In this document: positions 34,908-46,940 of the stretch, piece after piece
Numbering within the stretch: position 1 is the first letter of the stretch
How the letters are laid out: the number at the start of each line of letters is the position of its first letter
Assembly (NCBI RefSeq): GCF_904849725.1
Contig: NC_058521.1
Span: 342,100,638 to 342,164,637, forward strand
Reading direction: 5' to 3'
Source of the DNA: Hordeum vulgare subsp. vulgare
Lineage: Eukaryota; Streptophyta; Magnoliopsida; Poales; Poaceae
DNA length: 64,000 nucleotides
Program-made: the position numbers and the translations under genes
The notes under the pieces: model-generated
What the model was told of the DNA's origin: nothing
Seen by the model: the letters and a program-made list of their open reading frames with translations, nothing else
Databases searched by the model: none

Positions 34908-36417
34908 TGTAGACCTTTTCGATAAATAAAAGTGTCAAACCCAACGAGGAGCTAAAGGTAGAACAAATATTCCCTCAAATTCTATCGACCACCGATACAA
35001 CTCTACGCATGATTAACGTTTGCTTTACCTAAAACAAGAATAAACTAGAAGTACTTAGTAGGTGTAATAGATAGGTTTGCAAGATAAAAAAGAACAAGTA
35101 AATAAAATATAGGTGTTATTTTGCAAGAAAATAAAGAGTGTGGAAATAGAAGTTAGGAGTTGTTTAGTGGAAAGCTTTTTGTGTAACAAAAGAAAAAGAT
35201 TGTCCATAGTCAATTGAATATGACATGATCGATACTTCTCATGTGCAATGAGGGAGAGGCATACACTAACACACTTTTCGTACTTGGCTCATATGCACTT
35301 ACGTTTGGACCTCTAGCAAGCATCCGCACCTACTAGATATCATTAAGGTAAACCGAACCATAGCATTAAACAAAAAGTCCTCTTTACTCCCATACGTGCA
35401 CAACTCTGTTACTCGGTTGTAAGTTTCTGTCGCTCTCGCCACCCACTATAAGCGAATCATGAACATATTGCAAACCCTCCAGCGTGTATCCTTCACGTGT
35501 GCGACTCATGGAAGTCACCTTAGGACAACACCATATCAACAAACACAACTCATATCAATAACATCATATCACAATTAACTCGTAGAACAAAATAGATCTA
35601 CTCAAACATCATAAGATAGCCACATATTGGGAAATAGTATGTAGTGTTGAGAACCATGTTTAAGTAGAGATTTACAGCATGAAAAAAGAGTTGTTACACC
35701 GCTGCATATCGGGGGAGGGGGAGTTGGTGTAGATGGTGGCATGATCGTTGATGTAGATCGCACGCACGCTCCTTGCCTCGGTGGCACTCCGGCGCCACCG
35801 AGAGAGAGGGGGAGAGAGCCCCCTCTTTCTTATTATTACTTGGCCTCCCCCTAGATGGGAGGGGAATTCGACCTCTAGTCGATGGCCTCCATGGCGGTGG
35901 AGGGGCAGGATCCCCTCCGAGATTGGATCTCCCTCTCTGTTCCCTTCCGTTTCACGTTCCTGTTTTCTGGCCCTTCACCGTTTCTTAAATTCCCGGAGAT
36001 ACGTAACTCCGAACAGGCTGAAATTATTACATGATTTTTTTCCCTAAATTATCTTTCTTGCGCGTGAAGAAGAGCGCGAGCTGACTCACAGTGTGGCCAC
36101 TAGAGGGCAGGGACGCCAGGGGGTGTATGCCACGCCCTGGTGGGTAGTGGAGGCCGTGGGTCTCCGTTTATGTTGATTCCACCTCCCAAAAGTCACATAT
36201 ATTCCAAAATAATTCTCTGTAAATTTTATCGCATTTGGAGTTTGTTTATATGGATATTTCGTGAAACAAAAAACATGCAACAAACAGGAACTAGCACTAT
36301 GCACTGGATCAATATGTTATTCCGATAAATCATACAAAATGTTGCAAAAAATATGTGAAAGTTGTAAAATATTGGTGAGGAACAATAAAAAAATATATAT
36401 ACAACGGAGACGTATGA
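34908..36417 (-). repeat. E7 LTR (Athila-like, minus strand)
   Basis: The minus strand begins with a decayed TGATACGTC (TCATACGTCTCCGTTG at 36417) and ends GGTCTACA at 34908. The PPT-like TTAAGCTTAGGGATGC adjoins on the right, so this is a 3' LTR. It has the typical block GTGTCAAACCCAACGAGGAGC near its 3' end and is distinct from the E1, E2 and E4 LTRs. Confidence 0.78.
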
Positions 36418-36988
36418 GCATCCCTAAGCTTAATTCCTTCTCGTCCTTGAGTAGGGAAATGATAAAAAATATATTTTTTTATGTGGAATGCTACCTAGCA
36501 TAATCTTGATCATATATCTAATCATGGCATGAATATTAAGATACAAGTGATTCAAGAAAATAGTCTATCATTTGACAAAAAGACATTAATACTGAGGTAT
36601 CCCAACAAACAATCGTGTCTTTCAGAATATCAAAGCTAAAGAAAGCTATCCTCACAAAATCATATAGCTTGTCAGGCTTGGTCTTCCTAGCATAAGGTAT
36701 AAATTATGAGCACCCCGATGTCAAATCAAGCAATTGGATTGTACTTTTTAATGCGCTTCATATTTTTATTACTCACTCAATACATGAGCATGAACCATGG
36801 ATATAGCATAAAGGTAGAACAGAATATGGTGGTAGGTTTCAAAGGGGTAAAAGTGGAGAATAAAGTGTCGCATCAACTCGGCGTATCAACGGGCTATGGA
36901 GATGCACATCAATAGATATCAATGCGAGGAGTAGCGATTGGCATGCAACGGATGCAGTAAGAGCTATAAGTGTATGAAATCTCAATAT
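36418..36988 (-). mobile_element. E7 internal stub
   Basis: Untranslated 3' part of an Athila-like element, similar to 27846-28380 of E5. It includes CAATACATGAGCATGAACCATGG. No gene. It is interrupted at 36989 by C1 and is not seen again to the right. Confidence 0.7.
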
Positions 36989-37240
36989 CACTAGTGGAAT
37001 CAGAGATTTTGCCATCTACTAGCTGATGGCAAAGACCCTCTTTGCCATCAAATACCAAAAACCAGATGGCAAAGAGCGAGCTCTTTGCCGTCCGCCAGCT
37101 GATGGCAAAGAGCATTTAGGCCGACGACAAAGAGCACGGGCGGCCCATCCCGCACCCCCCTCTCCCCCCTAACGGCCTCTCTCTTTGCCATCTCCTTTTC
37201 TCCTCCGTGCTCTCGGGGGGCAGACGACAAAGAGGATGCG
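36989..37240 (+). repeat. C1 left terminal inverted repeat and subterminal repeats
   Basis: CACTAGTGG terminus, then repeated GATGGCAAAGA(G/C) words in both orientations, at about 37013, 37036 (inverted), 37065, 37091 and 37176 (inverted), plus related GACGACAAAGAG words at about 37122 and 37214. In CACTA elements such subterminal words are the binding sites of the second, TNPA-like protein. Confidence 0.75.
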
Positions 37241-37915
37241 CCCTAACGCCCGTCGCCCCCACCCCCACGCGCCTCTCTCCCCTAACGGTCGTCGCGCCCC
37301 ACCCACCCTCTCTCTCAAACCCAAAACCACCACTACTGTCGCGCCCTCCACATCCCTGCGCCGCTGTGCCCTCCTCCTCCCTGTGTCATCGCACCCTCCT
37401 CCTCCCAGCGCCGCTGCGCCATCCTCCTCCCTGCGCCCCCTCTTCCACCACGCCCCCTCCTCCACAAGGGACCTCCTCCTCCACCACCGCCGCTGAAGCT
37501 CGCCCCTTCTCCACCACCACCCCCTCTGCCACCACCGCCCACTCCTCCACTGCCACGTCCACCTCCTCCCCACGAACCCCTCCTTCACCACCGCGCCGCC
37601 CCTCCTCCACCGCGCCGACCCCTTCCTCCCAGCGCACCGCCTCCTCCCAGCGCCCCCTCCTCTTCTACGACCGTCCTCCCTACGATGCTGCTGCAACCAC
37701 CCCCATGAGGTCGGTGTAGAAACATTACTGTTGGGACCACCCCCTTGAGCCACCGGTGATATTCCACTGCAGCTCCGAGGATACTACAACATCTCGCAAC
37801 AGTAGTTGTCACACTGACACGACATCTCGAGACACCCCTGACACCCGACACGATGCCCGGAAACCCCGACACGACGCCCCGACACAACATCTCGACGACA
37901 CCCCGACATGACATA
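37140..37915. repeat. C1 low-complexity zone
   Basis: CTCC/CACC-rich sequence at 37180-37720 opens long frames in several registers on both strands, a composition artefact. It is followed at about 37810-37915 by imperfect tandem copies of a CCCCGACACGAC word. No gene is supported. Confidence 0.65.
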
Positions 37916-38326
37916 TTTTATTATGAAACCCTAGATGACATCTATATAGGTTATATATTTGTGTCAGGTCGTATATTTTTTGATTTTATTAATGAACAAA
38001 AAATATTTGTGTTGATCGGGTGGATTTACATGTGACAGTTGTCTCGTCGCCGTGTGGTCTACTGTGCGAAGACCTCCGTTCTACGAGCTCCGCCCCTCCA
38101 TTCATGGGTGAGTCAAATGTCATCTCCTCCTCCCCCCTTCATTTGACATGGGTCGGTCTTCGGATGAAACTTGCTAGATATAGGTAATTAAATTAATTTA
38201 TCAGTATACGTGACTAGTATGTGTCTCCCGTTCGAAAGGGTTACATTTACAAATCTGCATGCATTTGCATATATTTATAACCGTGATTCTTCCGAATTGT
38301 CCAACGTTATCCATGGACAGCCAGAC

Positions 38327-38530
38327 TATGTGTAGATTGGGTTCGTTTTCCCATATGTTGTGTTCCGGATCCGATGCATAATTTCGTCAGTTCCTCCCTG
38401 TTGTTCTCCGGATACACATCCTCTCTGTTTATTGCAGAGACGTGTATCAGGAGAACATTGGGGAGGTGCGGCCAAAATTTTGCGTTGGATACGGAGCAGA
38501 GCATGGGAAAACGAACCCAATCTACACATA
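38327..38530. repeat. 204-bp imperfect hairpin upstream of the C1 transposase
   Basis: TATGTGTAGATTGGGTTCGT at the left is matched by its reverse complement ending at 38530. GGGAGGTGCGGCC pairs loosely with the left arm, and GTTCTCCGGATACAC (38403-38417) pairs with GTGTATCAGGAGAAC (38442-38456). The loop is around 38428. It lies about 140 bp before the transposase start. Confidence 0.75.
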
Positions 38531-38673
38531 CTCGGGTGGGATTAGGACCTATCTTTACCTATTAGCGTGTAGGTTGCATGGACGTAATAAAACTGGCGAA
38601 CTTGATTAACTCATGAATATATATGTTGAATTATATATAAATATATTTCTTGTGTGTTTACTAACTAGGCAAG

Positions 38674-41230
38674 ATGAGTGATCGTGCGTGGATGTACACC
38701 GGTCACCCTAGTCAGAAAGAGATGACGAAAGAATGGTTTCTAAAAACCAAGGAGTTTGTGAAAGCCGCATTTGCAAATGGCCAGGAAACAAACTGGTGCC
38801 CTTGTCCTGAATGCGAAAACTGTAAAAAGAGGACACAGGCTGTAATGATTAAACACCTGCAGAGGTGGGGTTTTAAGCCTAATTATATGGTTTGCACATT
38901 TCATGGCGAGTCTATACAACGCGCCAGAGCTGAGGTGGTTCATCGTCGCATCGACGAGCATGGTACCGGGATCGAAGACATGGTGCAATACTTTGATGAT
39001 GCTCAGGATTCGGAAGATGAGATGGAGGAATCTGCAAAGGCATTCTATGAAATGTTGGAGTCTTCAAAACGTCCTCTCCACGAGCACGCTGAGCTTTGTG
39101 AGTTGGATGCCATTTCACAAGGAATGGCTCTGAAGGCTCAGTTCAACTTGGGAAGAGAATGCTACGACACAATGATGACACTATTTGGATGCTTTCTACC
39201 CAAAGGCCATGTCATGCCTGCAAACCTGTACCAGTCGGAGAAAATACTTCGTGTACTTAAGATGCCCTATGAGAAGATAGATGCATGTGAGAAAGGATTT
39301 GTCTTATTTAGGAAGGAGTATGCACACTTGGACTATTGTCTCCTATTGCGAGTCTTGCAGGTCTCTTGTGGTAGACAACGGTATGGGTGAGAAGAGGCAG
39401 ACCAAAATTGCAGTTAGTGTTCTTCGATACATGCCAATCATACCAAGGCTTCAATGTCTTTTTCATGGTCGAAGAGACAGCCAGACAGATGACATGGCAC
39501 AAAATGGGCAAAAGAACCGAACTAGATGCGGATGGGAATAAGATGGCGGTACACACATCGGATGGGGAAGCGTGGAAACATTTTGATGGATTGCATCAGG
39601 ATAAAGCGGCAGATCCAAAGAATCTTCGAGTCTGCATCGCCACAGATGGTTTTAATCCCCTCGGCATGTCGGCAACCCAATACAGTAGTTGGCATGTATT
39701 TGTCATTCCACTCAATCTCCCCCCCCCCAGGTAGATTATGCAAAGAAAGAACATATTTCTCGCGTTGATAATTCTAGGGCCCAATTATCCGGGGAAGAAT
39801 ATGAATGTCTACATGCAGCCGCTTAAGGATGAATTGCAAGAAGCTTGGGATAATGGGGTCAAGACATACGATGTCGCTAGAAAAGAAAACTTCAAAATGC
39901 ATGTGTGGTACATGTACTCTATGCATGACTCGCCGGCGTATATGCTATTCTCTGGATGGTGTGTGCATGGAAGGTTCCCGTGCCCCACATGCAAGGCAGC
40001 TCTTCAGTTTCATTGGTTGCAGGAGGGTCGGAACTATTCTTGCTTTCACTTGCATAGACAGTTCCTGGATCCTGACCATCAGTTCAGAAAAGACAAGAAG
40101 AACTTTACCAAAGGTAAAGTTGTCAAAAACTTGGCACCACCTGCGTTGACAGGCCAATAGATCAAGGATCAGTTAAATGCCCTCGAGCCTGATCCAGAGC
40201 GTCCAGGGTATTTCAAGGGGTATAATTCAAAACACGCCTGGACTCACAAGCCATGCTTGCGGGATCTGCCTTACTTCAAAGACCTCCTTCTTCCACACAA
40301 TATCGACATGATGCACACTGAAAAGAATATCGGAGAGGCTATTTTTGGTACATTGTTCGACATAAATGGGAAGACAATGGGTAATACTAAGGCTAGAGTC
40401 GATCAAGAGACACCATGTCACTGACCGTTACAAATCATGCGAGAAGGCAAAGTAAAGCAGAAATGGTCGAAACCAAAGGCCTGGTTCAATCTTGGAAGGC
40501 CAGCTATGAGGGAAATTATCTTGTGGGTCAAAATACACTTGATGTTCCCCAATGGGTATGCAGAGAATCTAAAGATGGGAGCGATTCTTGAAAAAATAAA
40601 AATCTTTGGTCTCAAGAGTCATGATTGGCACATATGGCTTGAGCGGGTAATGTCGGTGATGTTACGTGGCTTCATTCCTGAGGATGAATGGCTAGTACTG
40701 GCGGAGCAGAGCTATTTATTCTGTGTTCTTTGTGCGAAAGAATTGTCGCCTGGCGTGGTAGATGACATGGAGGAGTTTGCACCGGAGTTGCTGTGCAAGT
40801 TAGAGAAAATCTTTCCGCCGGGCTTCTTTAATCCAATGCAACATTTGATTTTACATCTACCGACCGAGGCAAGATTGGCTGGGCCCATGCAAAATCGTTG
40901 GTGCTATGCAACTGAGAGGATGCAGAAGACGCTTCGAGCTAAATGTAAAAATAAGCGTAGAATTGAAGCATCGATGGCTGAGGCATTCATTACCGAGGAG
41001 GTGGCAAACTTTGTGACAACACACTACGAAGCCAAAAATCATCATTTGCATAATCCGAAGCCTTGGTACAATGATGCAAATCCTAAAAAAGGTGGATCCA
41101 ACCTCATCCTATTCAAAGGGAAGCTCGCACCAGCCGATGCTTTGAAGCCAATAATGTTGGATGTCGAAGAATGGCGAAACATTCCGTTGTATATCTTCAA
41201 CAACCTAACAGAAGTGCGGCCGTACATCGA
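38674..41230 (+). pseudogene. C1 TNP2-type transposase (Transpos_assoc, Transposase_21, DUF4218)
   Basis: ATG at 38674 begins MSDRAWMYTGHPSQKE, the N-terminal transposase-associated domain with NWCPCPECENCKKR. The frame continues to 39390. Transposase_21 segments follow in other frames: 39387-39734 (ATDGFNPLGMSATQYSSWHV) and 39738-40160 (GPNYPGKNMNVYMQPL and GRFPCPTCKAALQFHW). A TAG follows at about 40158. The DUF4218 part is at 40437-41230, with PPGFFNPMQHLILHLPTEA. At least three frameshifts or stops break it, one at the C-run near 39720. TNP2 binds the CACTA ends and catalyses excision and insertion in the nucleus. This copy cannot. Confidence 0.88.
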
Positions 41231-42316
41231 GTAAGTTCTCGGCACATTTTTCCGTAACTTCTAATTTCTTTGAACTGCTCTTATTCCCGGATATTTCATA
41301 CAGCCGATACATCGCCAAATTCTCGGATGGAGCGGTGATCCAAAATGATTCCGTCGAAGAGTATGAGCTTCTGGCAAAGCATGGAGGTAGCTATCCCGGT
41401 TTCATCTCTTGGTTCAAACAGACGGTAATTATCAATAATGGACCATTTCATTTCTTGGTCTAACTTTCGGCTAATGCAACAATAGTTTCCTATTAAACTT
41501 GTAGGCTAATTCAGAGTCTATGGACGCCGAATTGAGACAAGTCGCTAATGGTTTTGACTATAAGGTTCATTCATTTGAGAAATACAATATCAACGGGTAT
41601 CTCTTTTGTACCTTTGGCAAATAGCTATCTATGCCCGACCAGAAATCTACAAATTGTTGTGTCTCTGCTATCGGCGAAGGTTGTATCAAGTATTATGGAA
41701 TAGTTCAAGCAATTTATGAACTTCAATTCTATAGTGAAAACCCACCGAACGTCGTAGTCTTCAAATGTTATTGGTTCCAGCCGAAGGAGACTAGAAGGAC
41801 TCATGAACATATAGGACTAGTCGAAATCAATCCAAACACCCATTTAGATGTTCCCGATGTCTATATTAAGGCTCAACAGGCGACCCAAGTTTCCTATCTA
41901 TCGTGGGCATGTCGAACTGATAAGAATCTGGAAGGTTGGTATGTTGTTTTTGAAGTGCCGCCACGTGTTAGACCACCTCCCCCAAATGAACATGATTATG
42001 AACCTCACATTAATCCAGACACATATGATGGAGAATTCTTCCAAGAAACACGTCTTTCCAAGAAATGTTTCAAGAACCGTTGTGCTTCACCCAGAACATG
42101 GAAGTAGACAGCGATAATGAATCCGACTTTACCCCGGAGCCGGAACCAGGAGAGCTGGAACTAGAAGAGGTTATCGATGTGGATGACCTGTCAATGCTTG
42201 ACCTATTACAGAAAGGCCTTCCACCACTTCATGCCATTCAACCCGATGAGCACGTCATTCATGAAGACATGCATGATAGTGATGATGATTATGCATTTAT
42301 TGGTGATGATTATTAG
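41231..42316 (+). pseudogene. C1 transposase C-terminal region (DUF4216) with two introns
   Basis: Two short introns with GT-AG borders are visible: 41231-41303 (GTAAGTTC...ATACAG) and 41425-41504 (GTAATTAT...TTGTAG). Exons around them encode SWFKQT and similar TNP2 tail signatures. After 41505 a stop (TAG near 41621) interrupts the frame. The region 41631-42107 then encodes VVVFKCYWFQPKETRR and VSYLSWACRTDKNLEGWYVV, the DUF4216 domain. An acidic tail (42065-42316, another frame) ends at TAG 42314. Introns show the gene was once spliced normally. Confidence 0.8.
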
Positions 42317-42437
42317 TTTGTAAGATTTCCAACTTAAATTATATATGTACATATTATTATTCATGTCAGTTATTCAATTTATTATGTTGTACTAATTTCT
42401 TTTAGTCTTTATCATGGCAGGTCAGCAGGTGTTGAAA

Positions 42438-42752
42438 GATGGTGGGCGCGGGTGAAAATCGCTCGACGGGTTCTTCTTCGGCGGCCCGCACGAGGGGTGG
42501 TACTTCCATTGCACCCCTATCTCTCCGTAGAGCCTTGGCATACAGTATGACGACACCACCCGAGAGGGTGCTTCTTCGTCGGCGGCATTGCCCACTGGGA
42601 GAGGTGCTGGTCGGGTAGGGAAGAAGGGAGAGGGTACATGGAGAGGTGGTGTCCGCAGAAGAGGTAGGCGGACTGTTGCGCCGTCCTCGCCACCACCACC
42701 AGCTCATTTACCCAAGCACATGACTACTATGGTGGACCTGTTTGCGGAACAA
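42438..42752 (+). pseudogene. C1 second gene, 5' fragment
   Basis: ATG at about 42438 (MVGAGENRSTGSSSAARTRG) opens a Gly/Ser/Arg-rich protein typical of the N-terminus of the second CACTA product. It is broken by a stop and frameshifts, and near 42745 reads MTTMVDLFAEQ before E8 begins. The rest of the gene is missing. Confidence 0.5.
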
Positions 42753-43738
42753 TGACATGATGTAGACAAACTGAACTCAAGCAATACGAATAAACTCCAT
42801 CGTTTTATCCTTAGTAGCAGCAACACAAAGACGCATCTCGTTCCCTTCTATCGCTGGGATATAGAAATTCGCCAGGTTGAACCTACTACAATGCACCTCT
42901 CTCACAAAAGAAATATCGATCTTGTTGGCCAAACTATCTCAATAGATCGGAGAGAATTATGGAGCTATCATAATCATGCACATAGGAATCATACAAATAT
43001 TAAGAGAATACTCAAATTTCATCATGATTAATCTGAACATAAACCCACAATTCATCAAATCCTAACAAATGCACCGCACAAAAGGAATTACATCATGTGG
43101 ATCAAAGCGAAGATGTGATGATCATTGTATTGAAGAACAAGAGAGAGAGAGAGAGAGTCATCTAGGTACTAACTACGGACTAATAGGTCTATGGTGAACT
43201 ACTCACACATCATCATGAGGGCAGCAAGGTTGATGAAGAAGCCCTTCATGATCGATCCTCCCTCCGGTAGGGTGCCGGAATGGAGCTCCAGATGGCCTCC
43301 CATCGGAACAGAGACTTGTGGAGGCGTAAAAAGTGTTTCGGGACTGCTTGTGCGGTTTTTAGGGTATCAAAGAATTTATAAGCCACATAGCGGAGTCGGG
43401 AGGGCCTTGAGGGACCCACAAGCCAACAGCCCCCCAACATCGTGCCGAGTTGGCTTGTGAGCCCTCGTGTGGCCCCCAACCTTCCTCCGGTGCTTCTTGG
43501 TCTTCGTTTGATCCAGAAGCAATCTCCCAAAATTTCCCCGTCAATTGTACTTCATTTGGTATGGAAAACCTGAAAAGTGAAAAACATGCAAAAACAGAAA
43601 CGTGCACTTGGGCACTGGGTCAATAGGTTAGCACTCAAAAGTAATTTAAATTGGTAACTAAATACCCCAAAAGTATTCTCGAATGATAATATATCAGCAC
43701 AAACAATTAAAAATTATAAATAAGTTGGAGACGTATCA
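42753..43738 (-). repeat. E8: truncated Athila-like LTR
   Basis: On the minus strand it begins TGATACGTCTCCAACTTA at 43738 and follows the E1 LTR (10924-11920) to about 42753, where its 3' third is missing. No internal region adjoins 43738, so this is a 5' or solo LTR of a minus-strand copy. A (GA)n run lies at about 43139-43157 and the inverted repeat CCACAAGCC...GGCTTGTGA at 43416-43460. Confidence 0.78.
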
Positions 43739-46371
43739 GGGGTTAGTGGCGCGCCCCTGGCTGTGTGTGTTCTTCTTTTTAGCGGGCTAGCATCCCTTAT
43801 TCGCGCCATTGTCATGGGGAAGGAAGTTGTGGTCCCTCTCATCGAGGCTGGTATGGATGAGGTGGTGGAAGAGGGTCGGGCTGCTTTTGATGTTGTTGGA
43901 GCGAAAGGACCAGCCTCCATAGATAGGGGACCCACTCTGGTCACGCTGCCGGACAGGAGATAGCGAGCGCCTCCGAGAGGAGCGCTCGTCCACCATGGAG
44001 GGAGATGACTGGGATAGGAAGGTGAGGGGCGAGAGTCACCTGAGGCGAGTTGGTGACGCAAGTCCTCCTCATGACAGACAGCTTCGGGTGAGGGGCGTGG
44101 GGGGTCAAACCTATCATCGAGGTGCCGCTTGTGGTGGTCCCCCTCATCACCCCACTCACACGACATGGGAGGAGGTGGCACGGTAGCTGGGAGGGGAGAG
44201 GCAGCATGAAAGCGACGTGTGGAGGTCGGTTCATGGAAGGATGTAGGGTTAGGAGCGGGGTAGTAGGAGTGACTGGGGGGATCCAGAGACCCCTCGGCGT
44301 CCAAATGGCCCGAGCTGGGGCACGAGGCCTCTAGGCCCACGATAGCCCAGCCTGGGCTTCCTAACCTAGACACGAGCCTAGCATCCGTGGCAGCGCCACA
44401 CCGAGCAGTCCAGCACAGACATCACGGCCCAAATGGGAGTGTACCTAGGGGTGCAGGCCCACTAGGCTGAGGCTCAATCCAGTTGGGCCCAACCCACGGG
44501 GAGGTGAAGCTGCGACAAGGGTTTCGTTCCAAATCCCACGCATCGCCAATGGGAACGGCGCGGGCCTACACGCCAAGTCGAGCCAGGGGCGACAAAGGGG
44601 GAGCTCGACGTGTAATGTAACGAGGAGGTCTCGGAGGCAAATAAGAAAGCACGGAATGGGGGTCTGCTGTTTGTGCGTGGTGACCATGTGTGAAGTAGCG
44701 ACGATCAAGCCAGGGGCGTGCCGGCCAGCACAGTGGAGACGGGCATGCGCGTGGACTACTAGGATGACCGGGCTGACTAATATCGGAGCGCCCCGCCATA
44801 CCCCCATGTCGTGGCACGGCAACGGCGATCGACTTAGTACTTCAAGGACCAGCCTTGGCGCTGTAGCATGCTAGACGGGTGAGACACCTCGGTGTGTCGG
44901 CGTTACCGCAAAAGAGTAGCAGGGCGTCCACCCTAGGTTGCATAGCCCCTCTCCGTGTAGGTCACCACCACACGGGCCGGAGGGTCGCACCGCTTGACTG
45001 GGCAGACGGTGTTATGGTTGTCGTCCTTAGCAACATTGGCCCAACGCGGCTTAGGATGTGTCAAGGGAAACGTGGTCGGCATTGTCGGGTCGCCAGAGGA
45101 GGCCAAGGAGGGCTTTGTGACCACGATTGAGCCAGTCGGAGGGAGTCACATCCGTGACGGCGGGGCATAGGCGACGAGGGAGCTATTGCCGGCGAACTCG
45201 TAGGATCATATTTCAAACTCCATCGACGAGATCGAAATTGGACGAAGAAACGACTCGCCCCTCATCCCCCCACCACTGGCCACTCCGGCCGCGGCGGCCA
45301 CCCACCTTCCCTGTCCTGCGCGCCCGCCTGCGCCATGGGAAAGCCACGTTCTCCGTGCTATCCGAGCTCAAATGCCAGCCTCGAGGTGACGTGCAAGGAC
45401 ACGCTCTTCTCCCCAGGTCCGTCTGATGTCCCAAACTCGTAGCTGGGTCGTGCATCATCTGATCTTGATCCGAGCTCCATGCCACGGATCCTGCTTCATG
45501 GTGAATGCTCCTTGCTGGGTCCAGCCGTCGACCCGCAGAATCTGCAACCCTCTCCAGCATCGCTCCAGAAATCGATTGTAGTCACCCCATCTCTCGCGGT
45601 CAATGATTCCTCTTAGGGTCCAGGCGGTAGATGGACGGAGGTCTCTTCGTGCAAGAAACGGGGTTGCCCCCTGGAGCCTACGGGAAATGGCGTGCTCGGC
45701 CAGGCCGTACCCCGTTGCACCGGCCAGCCTTCAATGCGATTGATGGCTCTGAGGCCTTTTAAAGTCGCTTCCATGGTTGCTTCTTCTGATGCGTGAGAAA
45801 CTGTCATCGCCGGAAAGACTGTAGAGACTCTCTATGCTGCATAATCAACAAGTGTTCGGGACACTTTGCTCGTGAGTGCCCTCAAAACCCAAGGAAGGGT
45901 GATGACAACCTCCCGCCGATTAGGATCTCTGCCACCCCGTGCTCCCGCCCACGATCGCCTCTGCTTCCCCGACCCTCCATTACCCCCCATGGCGGAGCTT
46001 AGCCTCATGGATCCAGCCCGGCGACCCAGATCCAGCCACAAGGTCGGCATCTCCTCACCCTCAATCGAGCAGAGCACCTTCTTCCTCCGTCAGCATGGCA
46101 TCACTCTACGCCGTTCTGATGGCGTCTATGCCACCTCACCCTTTGTGGTGGGGTGGGCTTTGGAGGGTGACGGCGCACCACCCAAAGGACTTCTTCGTTG
46201 TCTTCATGTAGCCGGCCCACCACAACAATGCAGTGCACCGCGGCTTGCTGCGCATCGATGGGATGGCCTTATCCATCGCCCCCTCGCACGAGAACGACCA
46301 CGTAGGCCACAACACCTTCAACCTCCATGTCCGCTTCACCATCCAGGACATGCCCATGCAGTACTGGTCAG
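43739..46371. pseudogene. G2: second CCHC/DUF4283-like retroelement unit, degenerate
   Basis: GC-rich, about 2.6 kb. Near 45805-45885 the plus strand encodes CCIINKCSGHFARECPQNPR, a CCHC zinc knuckle with one altered spacing. At 46250-46371 it encodes a DUF4283-like stretch (DGMALSIAPSHENDHVGHN and FTIQDMPMQYW). The left part has a proline/serine-rich open frame on the minus strand (44373-43714), possibly composition only. Between 44400 and 45780 I recognise nothing. E9 interrupts it at 46372, inside the DUF4283-like frame. It is related in type to G1 but not obviously the same copy. Confidence 0.5.
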
Positions 46372-46814
46372 TGTAAGGTCAGGGAGTCCGAGATTAAGGG
46401 GTCCTCAGGTAGTCGGGTTACTACAAAGAGGTCGGCCTGATGGGTTGGGACTATGCTGGCTCGGGCCGTGCATTTTCTCGTATTCAAGAAGGACAATCCC
46501 GAAGACTGGCGTGGCGACCAAGAAAAGTAGAATAGGTCGGTTGCATGTAACCCAAGGACCCGGTGACTATATAAAGTGGGGGTCCTTGTCCATATAGACA
46601 GATCATTCCACCTAGGGTTTAGTATATACAATCACGAGGTAGACTGTGTAATCATTATCCACATCAATCTAGTCAAGCAGGACGTAGGGTTTTACCTCCT
46701 CGAGAGGGCCCGAACCTAGGTAAACATTGTCTCCCCCTCTCTCGTGTAATCCATCGATCTAAGGTCCATAGTTCGGGACCCCCTACCCGAGATATGCCGG
46801 TTTTGAAACCGAGA
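46372..46814 (+). repeat. E9 5' LTR
   Basis: Begins TGTAAGGTCAGGGAGTCC and has a TATA box TATATAAAG at 46568-46576. The end is placed near 46814, just before TTGGTGCTTTCATTGAGAG. There is no 3' LTR in the window to fix the boundary. Confidence 0.65.
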
Positions 46815-46940
46815 TTGGTGCTTTCATTGAGAGTTCCACTGATTGGATCATCAGAAGGATCGATGGTGCACCTAGTCATCAGCTAAGAGATCATTAACAA
46901 GGATGTCTTTGTCCCCGGACAAATCTTCTCCTTCGGAAGC

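Larger units (their letters stand above)
36989..42752 (+). mobile_element. C1: CACTA (En/Spm-type) DNA transposon, right end missing
   Basis: It starts CACTAGTGGAATCAGAG after TAT (possible 3-bp TSD). Next come subterminal repeats of the GATGGCAAAGAG word, a proline-codon-rich low-complexity zone, a hairpin, a TNP2-type transposase region (38674-42316) and the start of a second gene (about 42438). At about 42752 the sequence changes to LTR fragment E8 with no second CACTA terminus. The element is about 5.8 kb as seen and cannot move, lacking its right TIR and an intact transposase. Confidence 0.88.

Noticed and set aside
37169..37753. Long Gly/Arg-rich (minus) and Pro/Ser-rich (plus) open frames
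   Set aside because: Produced by CTCC/CACC low-complexity sequence in the CACTA subterminal zone; several registers are open at once.
43714..44373. 219-residue Pro/Ser-rich minus-strand frame
   Set aside because: Crosses the E8/G2 junction at 43738, so it is not an original gene. It may include part of G2 but shows no domain.
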